From: Loigolactobacillus jiayinensis
GTDB taxonomy: Bacteria > Bacillota > Bacilli > Lactobacillales > Lactobacillaceae
NCBI RefSeq assembly: GCF_003946445.1
Contig: NZ_RHOF01000001.1
Location: 62,001-126,000 of the forward strand
Length of the DNA stretch: 64,000 nt
Direction of reading: 5' to 3'
Below the pieces are notes generated by a model, which worked only from the letters and a program-made list of their open reading frames with translations, made no database searches and had not been told where the DNA came from. Both the position numbers and the translations under genes were made by a program. Of the stretch, positions 53,065 to 61,920 are shown one piece after another (the first letter of the stretch is position 1; each line of letters opens with the position of its first letter).

Positions 53065-54066
53065 ATGTACAAAAAAATATTAGCTGGCGCAGTATTAGGG
53101 TTAACCTTACTTGGTTTAACTGGTTGCGGGCAACAAACCAAGTCAACGAAAACAACTGAGTTAACGGTGGTACTTGATTACACGCCAAACACCAACCATA
53201 CAGGTTTATACGTCGCTCAGCAGAAAAAATTCTATCAAAAGCACCACTTAAAAGTGAAAATCGTACAACCACCACAGAGTGGGGCTGATGGTTTAGTCGC
53301 AGCCGGTAAAGCCCAATTTGGCGTTTCTTATCAGGATACGATGTCACCAGAACTTAGCGGGAAAAAACAATTGCCGATCACGGCCATTGCTGCATTAGTG
53401 CAACATAATACGTCAGGAATCATGTCGCGGCAGGCTGATAATATCACCAGTCCTAAGGCGATGGTAGGTAAGCGTTACGCCACGTGGAATTTACCGATCG
53501 AACAGGCAATTATCCGTACCTTAGTTAATCAGGATGGTGGTCGCTACCAAGACGTTAAATTGACCCCGGGGAACTTTACTGACGAGGTGGCCGCGCTAAA
53601 AACTAAGAAAGTCGATGATGTCTGGGTTTATTACGCTTGGGGTGGCATTAACGCGCAAGTCCAGAATTATCCGGTTAATTATTTTGCCTTACGTAAAATC
53701 AATCCAGTATTTGATTATTACACACCAGTTTTGATTGGGAATAATCGTTATTTGAAACAACATCCAAAAGTCGCTAAAGAATTTTTAGCGGCGACCAAGG
53801 AAGGCTATCAGTATGCCATCAAGCATCCGACCAAGGCGGCAACTATTTTAGAAAATAAAGTGCCAGAATTAAAGGGTAAGCAAGCTAAGTTAGTTTTAGC
53901 GAGTCAAAAATGGTTAAGCGGCCAGTATCAGGCGGAAGTTAAACGCTGGGGTTACATTAAACCACAACGGTGGAATCGCTTCTATCAGTGGTTAAATCAA
54001 GAAAAATTAGTCGACACACCATTAGCTAAAAATGCCGGCTTCACTAATCAGTATCTACCTAAGTAA
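53065..54066 (+). CDS. thiY: Thiamine-precursor-binding lipoprotein (ThiY-like)
   Basis: From ATG 53065 (after AAGGAG) the protein is 333 residues. It has a lipobox 'LTGCGQQ' and the NMT1/THI5 start 'VVLDYTPNTNHTGLYVAQ', typical of ThiY, which binds N-formyl-4-amino-5-aminomethyl-2-methylpyrimidine. An earlier in-frame ATG at 53050 lies upstream of the ribosome-binding site. The THI5 synthase cysteine motif is absent, so it is a transport protein. Confidence 0.92.
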   Translation: MYKKILAGAVLGLTLLGLTGCGQQTKSTKTTELTVVLDYTPNTNHTGLYVAQQKKFYQKHHLKVKIVQPPQSGADGLVAAGKAQFGVSYQDTMSPELSGKKQLPITAIAALVQHNTSGIMSRQADNITSPKAMVGKRYATWNLPIEQAIIRTLVNQDGGRYQDVKLTPGNFTDEVAALKTKKVDDVWVYYAWGGINAQVQNYPVNYFALRKINPVFDYYTPVLIGNNRYLKQHPKVAKEFLAATKEGYQYAIKHPTKAATILENKVPELKGKQAKLVLASQKWLSGQYQAEVKRWGYIKPQRWNRFYQWLNQEKLVDTPLAKNAGFTNQYLPK

Positions 54067-54090
54067 GCGACTGAAAAGTTTAGAAAGTGG

Positions 54091-54840
54091 GTGAGTCGTA
54101 TTCTATTAGAGGTCGCGCACGTCAGTAAAAAATTTGATCAGCAGCCAGTTCTTGCTGATATTAGTTTGAAAATCGACCATGGTGAGATCGTTGCCTTATT
54201 AGGAATCAGTGGCTCTGGAAAGACAACCTTGTTCAACATTATTGCTGGATTATTAGCTTGTGATCAGGGACAAGTGCTTTTGGCCGGAGAAGATGTTACT
54301 GGGCAAAGCGGCCAGGTTAGTTATATGCTGCAAAAGGATTTGTTGCTACCATTTCGAACGATTGCTGGTAATGTAGCGTTACCGCTGTTGCTGCATGGTG
54401 AAAACAAACACGCGGCCTACCAAAAAGTATTGCCCTACCTTGAGACGTTTGGTTTGGCGGGAACGCAAGCACAATATCCAGCAGCACTTTCTGGCGGGAT
54501 GCGTCAACGCGCTGCCTTATTGCGTACTTATTTATTTGGTAAACCGCTGGCGTTACTGGATGAACCGTTCAGTGCTTTAGACGAGATTACCAAACGCAAT
54601 ATGCATCAATGGTATTTAGACGTGATTCAGCAGATTGATTTGACCACGCTACTCGTGACACATGATATTGATGAAGCGTTGGTGTTGGCGGATCGAATCT
54701 ATGTTTTGGCCGGCACACCTAGTCGTATTGCAACAGAATTGAAGTTGCCAGCCCGTGCGCAGCGGGGACAGGATTTTGAGTTAACACCCACCTTCGTTGA
54801 CTTTAAACGGCAAATTTTAAGCCTATTAGCGGGTGCGTAA
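54091..54840 (+). CDS. thiZ: Thiamine-precursor ABC transporter ATPase (ThiZ-like)
   Basis: This 249-residue ATPase has Walker A 'GISGSGKTT', signature 'LSGGMRQRAALLRT' and Walker B 'LALLDEPFSALD'. The start is uncertain: GTG 54091 gives a full N-terminus, but its ribosome-binding site (AAGTGG) is very close. It completes the ThiXYZ set. Confidence 0.87.
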   Translation: MSRILLEVAHVSKKFDQQPVLADISLKIDHGEIVALLGISGSGKTTLFNIIAGLLACDQGQVLLAGEDVTGQSGQVSYMLQKDLLLPFRTIAGNVALPLLLHGENKHAAYQKVLPYLETFGLAGTQAQYPAALSGGMRQRAALLRTYLFGKPLALLDEPFSALDEITKRNMHQWYLDVIQQIDLTTLLVTHDIDEALVLADRIYVLAGTPSRIATELKLPARAQRGQDFELTPTFVDFKRQILSLLAGA

Positions 54841-54860
54841 TTTAAAACTTACTATAAAAA

Positions 54861-54872
54861 TAAAGCGCTTTA
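54861..54872 (+). promoter_or_regulatory. Possible cre-like palindrome
   Basis: TAAAGCGCTTTA is a perfect 12-bp palindrome and resembles the core of CcpA sites. It lies between the ThiZ-like gene and an unknown gene. A similar, weaker sequence, TGTTAGCGCTTTAT, lies at 56486-56499. Confidence 0.3.
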
Positions 54873-54955
54873 GCAAAATTCATGAATTCTCCCCACCAAG
54901 TATGCTAAACTTTAATTATGAATGGGTCATATGGCTTAGCATTGGGGGGATCGAA

Positions 54956-55354
54956 GTGGCAAACTATCAAATTAGTTTTAACAATAAGATCAAAACAGAA
55001 ACTATTACGGTGGCTTACACTGCCAGTCATACAACGTTGAGTGGCCGGCGGCAGATTTTGTATAATGGTGAGTCAGTTTTCCAACGGGAGGCGGTACCAC
55101 CGCTGTTATTACAAACTGGAGAAGTGGCTTTACGGTCGATTGAGCAAGTTATGGTCGGGTTAAAACAAAACTATCAGTTGGTAAAGGTTAATTTTGCACA
55201 GCCACAAAACTCTGCGTTACTGGGTGTACCGAGTTTTCAGATGTTTAGTCGCTATTTAAAGGAGCATAAATTGTTACATTGTGTGCCAACGCACCAAGCT
55301 GCTGGTAAAACGGTTGTAGATATTACATTTGAACAAGAATTACGCATTGGTTAA
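54956..55354 (+). CDS. Protein of unknown function
   Basis: From GTG 54956 (after GGGGGGAT) the protein is 132 residues, soluble, mostly beta with a helical part: 'NYQISFNNKIKTETITVAY', 'GRRQILYNGESVF' and 'FTEQELRIG'-like end 'FEQELRIG'. A longer frame back to 54833 lacks a ribosome-binding site and overlaps thiZ. I recognise no domain. It is a single gene before a terminator, and a link to thiamine transport is not evident. Confidence 0.6.
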   Translation: MANYQISFNNKIKTETITVAYTASHTTLSGRRQILYNGESVFQREAVPPLLLQTGEVALRSIEQVMVGLKQNYQLVKVNFAQPQNSALLGVPSFQMFSRYLKEHKLLHCVPTHQAAGKTVVDITFEQELRIG

Positions 55355-55411
55355 AGCAAATGCGAGTGCGCCATAGTTTAGGTTTTTTCTGGACTACGGC
55401 GTGAAAAAACA

Positions 55412-55456
55412 AGCAACCGCCTACTGAAGTTTGTCAGTGGACGGTTGCTTGTTTCC
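55412..55456. terminator. Bidirectional terminator
   Basis: CAAGCAACCG and CGGTTGCTTG are the base of a long stem, continued by CTACTG/CAGTGG pairing around an 8-base loop. It lies between the + strand unknown gene and degV on the - strand. Confidence 0.75.
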
Positions 55457-55475
55457 TTATTTAATTTAAAACAAT

Positions 55476-56342
55476 TTAATCAATATCCTCAAAATTGCGG
55501 GACCAAACAGCACCCATTACTTTGCGGCCAGTATGAACACCTAGTACTGGTCCTAGGCTACTGGTATCGATCGTAGCTTGGGGAAACGTTTCTTTTAGAT
55601 CGGCGACCCATTCGTCACTGGTCGCCTGATTGTCGCCATTAATGACATCAATGCGAACAGGGTAGCCAACGCTATCGATAAAGCTAGCAATGTCGGTTTT
55701 GATGTGAATAAAGGCGCGGCGCATCGTTCGTTCCTTAGCCGCAGCAATAATTTGCCCAGCATCGTTGAAACGTAAAATTGGTTTGATCCGTAGCATATTA
55801 CCCAGCAGCGCCGAAGTATTACTTAAACGGCCTGTACGGACCAAATGACTAAGATCGTCAACAACGAAATCAACGTGTTGCGTTGAACGCAATTCAGTTA
55901 ATGCGGCAAGAATTTCTTCAACCGACTTACCGGCGCGGATTAATTTTGCGGCTAACAGTGCTTGGTTAGCTTCGGCGGCGCTGGTCAATTTAGAATCAAA
56001 TGGATAAACTTTAATGTTATGAATATTCGGTAGATAAGCTTCAAGGTTGTTGATGAAGCTGGTGATGCCGCTAGATAAATGAATACTGATCACGGCTTCA
56101 TAACCCTGAGCGGCTAATTCATCATAGACCGCTTGAATTTGGCCCATGGAGATTTGTGCGGTGGTTGGCAATTCCTTTTCGCTGGTTAATTTCTCGTAGA
56201 ATTCCTTAGTTGTGATATCGACATTTTCTTTATATGTGTGCTGACCAAAAATTACGGTGATTGGAACGACAGTAATATTATTGGCAGCGGCTTGTTCAGG
56301 GGTTAAATAGCTGGCACTATCAGTTACAACGGCAATTTTCAT
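55476..56342 (-). CDS. DegV family fatty-acid-binding protein
   Basis: This 288-residue DegV protein has the family motifs 'VTDSASYL' (6-13), 'TTAQISMGQ' (about 61-69), 'SSGITS' and 'LRIKPILRF'. Homologues (FakB) present fatty acids to the kinase FakA for phospholipid synthesis. No fakA lies nearby. AAAGGAG precedes the ATG. Confidence 0.92.
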   Translation of the reverse strand: MKIAVVTDSASYLTPEQAAANNITVVPITVIFGQHTYKENVDITTKEFYEKLTSEKELPTTAQISMGQIQAVYDELAAQGYEAVISIHLSSGITSFINNLEAYLPNIHNIKVYPFDSKLTSAAEANQALLAAKLIRAGKSVEEILAALTELRSTQHVDFVVDDLSHLVRTGRLSNTSALLGNMLRIKPILRFNDAGQIIAAAKERTMRRAFIHIKTDIASFIDSVGYPVRIDVINGDNQATSDEWVADLKETFPQATIDTSSLGPVLGVHTGRKVMGAVWSRNFEDID

Positions 56343-56576
56343 ACTAAACTCCTTTTTGGCGCAAACCTTGTATTATTTATTGAGCAAACGTTAACTGGAT
56401 TAAATGCGCTAAGGTAAAAAAGCGCGTAGTTTCATTTTACGCTAAATATAAAAGTATTGCGACTATGTTTTACTTGCCAAATAATTGTTAGCGCTTTATT
56501 TTGCAGGTAGTACATCTATCAGTCTACTTTGTTATTGTCTGGATAAATTGCAATTAATTTTGCGGTGAACCTGTGC

Positions 56577-56582
56577 TATAAT
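56577..56582 (+). promoter_or_regulatory. Extended -10 promoter of the thioesterase-coaA operon
   Basis: TGTGCTATAAT contains a TG dinucleotide at 56574-56575 and a perfect TATAAT at 56577-56582, 56 bases before the thioesterase start. Confidence 0.6.
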
Positions 56583-56637
56583 TCTGGTAATGCTTACACC
56601 GTAACTGGCTAAGTATAGATTACAATGAGGTGAGTAA

Positions 56638-57105
56638 ATGGCCGTAAAAAGTTGTCAAGCATCGTTGATCGTGCATCAGCATCGGGTACGTTATCAGGAT
56701 CTTAATTCACATCAAACGATGCACGGTGGTCAATTACTTCATTTGTTCGATGATCAAGTTGCTGAATCAGCCCGACAGTTTGGCCATCAGCGGGTGGTAA
56801 CGGCTAGCGTCGATCGTTTTGACTTTATTCAGCCGTTAGTCTATGGTGAGCAATTCACAATTTATAGTTTTGTTAGTGGCGTGACCCAGCGTTCACTAGA
56901 AGTTTACGCTTACGTACTCAATGCAAAAGGCCAGTTCGCCGACGAAGCGTTCTTATCCTTGGTCAGCATGGTCCAACAACCTGATTGGCCACAGATTCAG
57001 CCGGAAAGTAAATTAGAACAAGCGGTGTGTGCTGGTTACGCTCAGCGCTATGCCGCCAATCTAGCACAACGACAAGCGGCCAGCGCACGACAAGCTTTAC
57101 TGTAG
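56638..57105 (+). CDS. Hotdog-fold acyl-CoA thioesterase
   Basis: This 155-residue protein has the hotdog helix region 'DLNSHQTMHGGQLLHLFDDQVAESA' (split at about 22-46) typical of YciA/BFIT-like acyl-CoA thioesterases, including the Asp that acts in catalysis. It hydrolyses acyl-CoA esters in the cytoplasm. It is 16 bases ahead of coaA and probably cotranscribed, a sensible pairing for CoA turnover. Confidence 0.9.
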   Translation: MAVKSCQASLIVHQHRVRYQDLNSHQTMHGGQLLHLFDDQVAESARQFGHQRVVTASVDRFDFIQPLVYGEQFTIYSFVSGVTQRSLEVYAYVLNAKGQFADEAFLSLVSMVQQPDWPQIQPESKLEQAVCAGYAQRYAANLAQRQAASARQALL

Positions 57106-57121
57106 TTGGAGGAAACTTGGT

Positions 57122-58045
57122 TTGCAAAATGAAATGAACTATTACAAAATTGAACGGCATGAATGGAAAAAGTTTTACCGTAACGGTATGGCACCATTAT
57201 CACAGGCTGATTTGGATCAAGCCAAGTCACTGAATGACCGAATTTCTTTAGCTGACGTTAAAGAAATTTATTTGCCGTTGCGTCATTTGGTCCACGTTTA
57301 TTATGATCAGTATCAAAGCCAGCAACAAGATCGGGCGGATTTTCTACGTTTGCGGCTGCACAAGGCACCATTTGTCGTGGGTATCGCAGGTAGTGTTGCC
57401 GTGGGTAAAAGTACGACTGCACGCTTATTGGAGATATTACTGACCCGCGCTTATCCGACTAAAAAAATTCAAAATATTACCACTGATGGCTTTTTATATT
57501 CTAACGCCGAATTGAAGAAGCGTGGTTTGTTGGCGCGTAAAGGCTTTCCGGAAAGTTATAATATGAAGCGGCTGATCATGTTTATGAATGAAGTTAAAAA
57601 TAATCTTGGTCCCGCTAAAGCACCACGTTACTCCCATCAAAGTTATGACGTATTACCTAATCAGTATGACTTGATCGATTCACCAGATATATTGATCGTT
57701 GAAGGAATCAATGTACTCCAGTTACCTAGCAGCCAGCCAGTCTACGTCAGTGACTTTTTTGATTTTTCAATTTATGTTGATGCTGATCCTGTGCTGATTG
57801 AGCAATGGTATTTGGATCGCTTTAAGTTGTTGCTGGATACGGCCTTTACTGATCCAACTAATTATTATTATCCTTACGCCATTGGTGATCGTAAGGCTGC
57901 AGTGGAAATGGCTAAAAATGTCTGGATGACCAACGATCTACCTAATTTACGTGATTATATTTTACCAACACGCAGTCGAGCCGATGTGATTTTACATAAA
58001 ACGAATAATCACCGGATCAATGAAATTTATTTACGTAAGTTCTAG
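57122..58045 (+). CDS. coaA: Type I pantothenate kinase
   Basis: This 307-residue kinase phosphorylates pantothenate, the first step of CoA synthesis. The Walker A motif 'GSVAVGKST' is near residues 90-98, followed by 'TTDGFLYSNAELKKRGLL' and 'KGFPESYN', which bind pantothenate in the family. The start is TTG 57122, 9 bases after GGAGG. The sequence ends in 'INEIYLRKF', as in other CoaA proteins. Confidence 0.95.
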   Translation: MQNEMNYYKIERHEWKKFYRNGMAPLSQADLDQAKSLNDRISLADVKEIYLPLRHLVHVYYDQYQSQQQDRADFLRLRLHKAPFVVGIAGSVAVGKSTTARLLEILLTRAYPTKKIQNITTDGFLYSNAELKKRGLLARKGFPESYNMKRLIMFMNEVKNNLGPAKAPRYSHQSYDVLPNQYDLIDSPDILIVEGINVLQLPSSQPVYVSDFFDFSIYVDADPVLIEQWYLDRFKLLLDTAFTDPTNYYYPYAIGDRKAAVEMAKNVWMTNDLPNLRDYILPTRSRADVILHKTNNHRINEIYLRKF

Positions 58046-58070
58046 CGGTGGGTAAAGTGTTCAGGTTTTA

Positions 58071-58108
58071 AGGCTACTTGAGCCTGATTCAGGCTAATAC
58101 CTATTTTT
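58071..58108 (+). terminator. Alternative hairpins after coaA (terminator or attenuator)
   Basis: AGGCT (58071-58075), AGCCT (58081-58085) and AGGCT (58091-58095) can form two mutually exclusive hairpins, the second being AGCCTGA-T-TCAGGCT. ACCTATTTTT follows. It most likely ends the coaA transcript, since the guaA promoter lies downstream. Confidence 0.45.
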
Positions 58109-58145
58109 GCGAAACATATTTTAAATGAGAGTCTGTTAGGAATAG

Positions 58146-58174
58146 TTGACCTAGCGGCTTGCAATCAGTAGAAT
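58146..58174 (+). promoter_or_regulatory. Promoter of guaA
   Basis: TTGACC (58146-58151), 17 bases, TAGAAT (58169-58174), about 50 bases before the guaA start. No guanine riboswitch or clear PurR box is visible. Confidence 0.7.
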
Positions 58175-58225
58175 AGGTTTATTGAAAAAAGTTATGAAAG
58201 TCAATCTTATAATGAGGTGAATTTG

Positions 58226-59782
58226 TTGGCAACGACGAACATGCAAGATTTTGATAAAATTATCGTGCTCGATTTCGGTAGTCAGTATAACCAATTGATC
58301 ACCCGGCGGATTCGCGAATTCGGCGTTTATTCCGAATTATTGTCGCATAAAATAACTGCGGCAGAAATTAAAGCAATGAATCCAAAAGGCATTATTTTCT
58401 CTGGTGGCCCGAACAGTGTTTATGATGAAGGGGCATTCCAAGTTGATCCTGAAATTTATCAACTCGGTATTCCAATCCTAGGTATTTGTTATGGCATGCA
58501 ATTGATGGCCCAAGATTTACCTGGTGGCGTGGTTGAAAATGCCAATAACAGTGAATACGGTCGTGCTGACATTCACGTGACCGACCCGAATGCGGTTATG
58601 TTCAAAGATTTGCCAGCTGATCAATACGTTTGGATGAGTCACGGTGATTTAGTGACTAAAGTACCTGATGGTTTTGTAGAAACAGCTACCAGCAAGAACT
58701 GCCCAATTGCAGCGATTGCTGATGATAAGCGTAAATTCTACGGACTGCAATTCCATACTGAAGTTCAAAACACTCAGTATGGCAGTGAGATTTTACATCA
58801 TTTTGCTTTTGACGTTGTTGGTGCCCGTAGCAACTGGTCAATGGACGACTTTATTGACTTACAAATTGACAAAATCCGTAAGCAAGTTGGCGACCGTAAA
58901 GTCTTGCTTGGCTTATCTGGTGGTGTCGATAGCTCAGTTGTCGGTGTATTGTTGCACAAAGCAATTGGTAGCCAATTAACTAGTATCTTTGTTGATCATG
59001 GTTTGTTGCGTAAAGGCGAAGCTGACCAAGTTATGGCTAGTCTAGAAGGTAAATTTGGCTTAAATATTATTAAGGTTGACGCACAAAAACGTTTCCTAGA
59101 TAAATTAACTGGTGTGTCTGATCCTGAAACTAAGCGTAAAATCATCGGTAATGAATTTATTCAAGTCTTTAACGATGAAGCGATTAAGCTGAAGGGAATC
59201 GACTTCTTAGCACAAGGGACACTGTATACCGATGTCATTGAAAGTGGTACCGATACAGCGCAAACAATCAAATCGCATCATAATGTCGGTGGCTTGCCAG
59301 AAGACATGCACTTTGAGTTGATTGAACCATTACGGACCTTGTTCAAAGATGAAGCACGTGAATTAGGCGAAAAGTTAGGCATGCCCGAAGCACTTGTTTG
59401 GCGCCAACCATTCCCTGGTCCTGGTCTTGGTATCCGGGTCATTGGCGCAATCACTGAAGATAAATTAAAAATCGTCCGTGATAGCGACTTGATTTTACGT
59501 GAAGAAATCAAAAACGCCGGCTTAGACCGCAGTATCTGGCAATACTTTACTGTTTTGCCTGGTATCCGTAGTGTCGGCGTCATGGGTGACGGCCGCACAT
59601 ACGACTACACTGTCGGTATCCGTGCCGTTAACTCAATTGATGGTATGACCGCAGACTTTGCGCGTATTCCGTGGGATGTACTGCAAAAGATTTCCGTACG
59701 AATCGTTAACGAAGTGGATCACGTTAATCGTATCGTGTATGACATCACCTCCAAGCCACCGGCAACTGTCGAGTGGGAATGA
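58226..59782 (+). CDS. guaA: GMP synthase (glutamine-hydrolysing)
   Basis: This cytoplasmic enzyme aminates XMP to GMP. The protein of about 518 residues has an N-terminal class I glutamine amidotransferase domain ('[10 protein letters not shown]' nucleophile, 'FHTEVQ'), an ATP pyrophosphatase domain ('[11 protein letters not shown]') and the C-terminal dimerisation domain ending in 'PPATVEWE'. TTG 58226 lies 7 bases after GAGGTG; TTG 58223 and GTG 58217 are less well placed. The 3' end is copied imperfectly at 63838-63853. Confidence 0.96.
   Translation: MATTNMQDFDKIIVLDFGSQYNQLITRRIREFGVYSELLSHKITAAEIKAMNPKGIIFSGGPNSVYDEGAFQVDPEIYQLGIPILGICYGMQLMAQDLPGGVVENANNSEYGRADIHVTDPNAVMFKDLPADQYVWMSHGDLVTKVPDGFVETATSKNCPIAAIADDKRKFYGLQFHTEVQNTQYGSEILHHFAFDVVGARSNWSMDDFIDLQIDKIRKQVGDRKVLLGLSGGVDSSVVGVLLHKAIGSQLTSIFVDHGLLRKGEADQVMASLEGKFGLNIIKVDAQKRFLDKLTGVSDPETKRKIIGNEFIQVFNDEAIKLKGIDFLAQGTLYTDVIESGTDTAQTIKSHHNVGGLPEDMHFELIEPLRTLFKDEARELGEKLGMPEALVWRQPFPGPGLGIRVIGAITEDKLKIVRDSDLILREEIKNAGLDRSIWQYFTVLPGIRSVGVMGDGRTYDYTVGIRAVNSIDGMTADFARIPWDVLQKISVRIVNEVDHVNRIVYDITSKPPATVEWE
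59765..59780 (+). repeat. guaA 3' end, candidate attachment site (left copy)
   Basis: ACTGTCGAGTGGGAAT at the end of guaA matches 15 of 16 bases with 63838-63853. The 3' end of guaA is a known integration point for genomic islands and phages, with a core around GAGTGGGAAT. The pair would bracket about 4.07 kb. Confidence 0.55.
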
Positions 59783-60107
59783 TCCAGATATAAAACTTGG
59801 AGCCGAAATGTTGATTTAACGGCATTTTATTGAGATATAAAGCTAAGTTTTGGTGGGGTATTTAGATAGTTTCCCGCCAAAATCCCCGTCAAGATTTGGG
59901 ATTCGCTGTTTGCGATTCCAAGTTTTGACGGGGATTTTTTAATGGTTATATGGGTTAAATAATAATAGAGTACGTTGAGTTTGCACTGGATTAAGTGTAT
60001 TTTATTTAGATCCCAAGGTCTAAATTGTGACTTTGATTAAGTTCTAAAATGTGCAGGCTTTCATAAATTTGTTATTGATATGGTATTATAAAATTGAGGT
60101 GGGGTAA
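59783..60107 (+). other. Intergenic region with guaA terminator
   Basis: No gene is seen. After the terminator (59881-59940) the sequence becomes visibly AT-richer. TATTAT near 60082 may be the -10 of the Crp/Fnr-like gene, which has GAGGTGGGG as its ribosome-binding site. Confidence 0.5.
59881..59940 (+). terminator. Long intrinsic terminator after guaA
   Basis: AATCCCCGTCAA and TTGACGGGGATT are the base of a long, slightly interrupted stem (inner pairing GGATTCGC/GCGATTCC), closed by a small loop and followed by six T. Confidence 0.9.
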
Positions 60108-60668
60108 ATGGTAGCGGAACAAAAAATATTAGATGGGGCTGCTTTCTTGAAGAAATATGGTTCAATGTTGACTGATGGGCTTTATATGGAACAAGTCCCT
60201 GCATTAACGACATTACTTTATCAAGGCGATATTTCGCATAGCTTGTACTTTATAAAACAAGGCAGCTTACGTCTTTGGCATAATAATGGTGATAAAGATA
60301 TCACAATGCAATTTTTCTTTGAGAATCAAATGGTTTCTGCTTTTGAATCGATCTATTTAGCAACTGCAAGCCTGTATTCGATTGAATCCCTTGAGAATAC
60401 CATACTATACAGGTTGGATAGAGATAATCTGTTGAAACTGATGGATAACTCAGAAGAATTGCAACATGATATTTTAAATTTTATTTGTGAGCGATTTATT
60501 AATTATCAGCATTATTTTCTATCACGAATAAAAGATTCCCCAGCAGAAAGATACCGCGATTTGGTGGCTAATGAACCAAGAATTATTGCACGGGTACCGC
60601 AACATTACATTGCTTCTTACCTAGGGATAACAGCTGTTTCACTTAGCCGAATAAAAAACCGTCATTAG
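60108..60668 (+). CDS. Crp/Fnr-family transcription regulator
   Basis: This 186-residue protein has an N-terminal cyclic-nucleotide-binding-like beta barrel (about 20-115, 'FIKQGSLRLWHNNGDKD') and a short C-terminal helix-turn-helix ('YIASYLGITAVSLSRIKNR', about 166-184). It has no Fnr-type cysteines and ends directly after the recognition helix, at the short end of the family. Codon use is AT-rich relative to guaA. It is followed after about 90 bases by a quinone reductase-like gene that it may regulate. Confidence 0.85.
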   Translation: MVAEQKILDGAAFLKKYGSMLTDGLYMEQVPALTTLLYQGDISHSLYFIKQGSLRLWHNNGDKDITMQFFFENQMVSAFESIYLATASLYSIESLENTILYRLDRDNLLKLMDNSEELQHDILNFICERFINYQHYFLSRIKDSPAERYRDLVANEPRIIARVPQHYIASYLGITAVSLSRIKNRH

Positions 60669-60756
60669 TAATTAACAAATGTTAATGCGGAGAATCTTCA
60701 CTGCTATTAAGATAGGTCTTGCTTTTAAAAATAAATTTTAATTGGAGATCTTTAAT

Positions 60757-61347
60757 ATGAAAAATGCAGTGATCGTTTATTACCATCCTTACGACGGTAG
60801 CTTTTGTCATGCAATTCTTGAATCAACTAAAAAAGGATTAATGACCGGTGGATTTTCTGTTGATGTTATTGATTTGCAGGCAGATAATTTTAATCCAGTT
60901 ATGTCTAGTGCTGATTTGTTAGGTTTTGTTAAACATCAAATGATTGATGAACAATCAAAGGACTATGTTCAGCGACTAAAAAAAGCAAATAAATTAATTT
61001 TTATTTTTCCGATTTGGTGGGAACTCATGCCAGCGATGGTTAAAGGCTTTATCGATAAGGTGATTTTCCCTGGTAGCACCTATGAGAATGCTAAAACTGT
61101 GACTGGAATGGCTTCAAGTTTACCTAACCTAAAACAGACAACCATGATCACGACAATGAATACACCTAAATACGTTTATCAATTTATTTTTGGCAATGCA
61201 ATTAAAAAGGCGATGATCAGCGGTACATTCAAAAAAACGGGAATCAAAAAAATAAAGTGGATTAATCTAAGCGGTGTAAAGTCACGAACTCAAGAAAAGC
61301 GTGGAACTTGGTTACACAAAATTGAAAAAGATATGGCTTTGAAATGA
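60757..61347 (+). CDS. Flavodoxin-fold NAD(P)H oxidoreductase (NQO/MdaB-like)
   Basis: From ATG 60757 (after GGAGATC) the 196-residue protein has an FMN-binding flavodoxin-like fold ('VYYHPYDGSFCHAILES', 3-19) and the family motif 'IFIFPIWWELMPAMVKGFIDKV' (about 75-96). Such enzymes reduce quinones or other electrophiles by two electrons. An in-frame ATG at 60742 lies at the ribosome-binding site and is unlikely. It is probably a target of the upstream Crp/Fnr-like regulator. Confidence 0.88.
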   Translation: MKNAVIVYYHPYDGSFCHAILESTKKGLMTGGFSVDVIDLQADNFNPVMSSADLLGFVKHQMIDEQSKDYVQRLKKANKLIFIFPIWWELMPAMVKGFIDKVIFPGSTYENAKTVTGMASSLPNLKQTTMITTMNTPKYVYQFIFGNAIKKAMISGTFKKTGIKKIKWINLSGVKSRTQEKRGTWLHKIEKDMALK

Positions 61348-61848
61348 AAAGTGTTTATTTTTGCTTGAATTGATTATGACCGTAAAAAGCAATTTCACTA
61401 GTGTCATAATTAGTAGTGAATTTATTTATGTAAAACACGACATTCAATTTGAATGCCGTGTTTTTGTTTTCTACAAGCTAGATTTAATTGTCCAGTTTGA
61501 ACCTGCTTTTTCCAAAACAAGTGTATTGCGAGTATTGGGTCATAACAGTTTCACTATCGAGAAACTTAACAGTAATACCAACTTATATATTGGCACCTTG
61601 TCGATGAAATGTCGGATTGTCTAATCTACAAAGCGATAATCTATATTCAATGGTTTCATATTGCCATCAATACAAATAGTCTGTTGATTAATTGTGAATA
61701 ACACTTTATTGACTTGATTTTTCCTAACCTCAACTTGGCAATTCTTATTTTTGTTTACGAATTTTATATCTAAAACGTAGAAATAAGGTATCTTACCTAG
61801 ACTATGCTCGAATCTAATCACTTTATTTCCACGCGCCTTAATTAACGG
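61348..61848. other. AT-rich intergenic stretch with a hairpin and weak open frames
   Basis: AAACACGACATTC and GAATGCCGTGTTT (about 61435-61464) form a terminator-like hairpin followed by T-rich sequence, suited to the quinone reductase gene. Overlapping it is an unconvincing + frame (61361-61624). A - strand frame is listed separately. No known domain is visible. Confidence 0.5.
61621..61821 (-). CDS. Possible small protein or gene remnant
   Basis: This 66-codon frame has a GTG start and a weak GGAA 5 bases upstream. The product is basic, with beta-like 'YFYVLDIKFVNKNKNCQVEV'. No family is recognised. It could be a decayed fragment in the putative island; existence as a gene is doubtful. 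Confidence 0.25.
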   Translation of the reverse strand: MIRFEHSLGKIPYFYVLDIKFVNKNKNCQVEVRKNQVNKVLFTINQQTICIDGNMKPLNIDYRFVD

Positions 61849-61895
61849 TTGACTTGATATGGAAGTTTGTTATACTAATATAGTTAGCCGGCTAA
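61849..61895 (+). promoter_or_regulatory. Promoter and palindromic operator of the marR-rhodanese operon
   Basis: TTGACT (61849-61854), 16 bases, TATACT (61871-61876). Right after it lies the perfect palindrome TTAGCCGGCTAA (61884-61895), within a longer imperfect dyad, overlapping the expected transcription start. It is the expected place for a MarR autorepressor to bind. Confidence 0.75.
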
Positions 61896-61920
61896 TTATA
61901 TTTCAAGGAGCTTTGTTATA

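Noticed and set aside
61361-61624. An 87-codon + strand frame after the quinone reductase gene
   Set aside because: It overlaps the terminator hairpin, lacks a ribosome-binding site and encodes no known domain.
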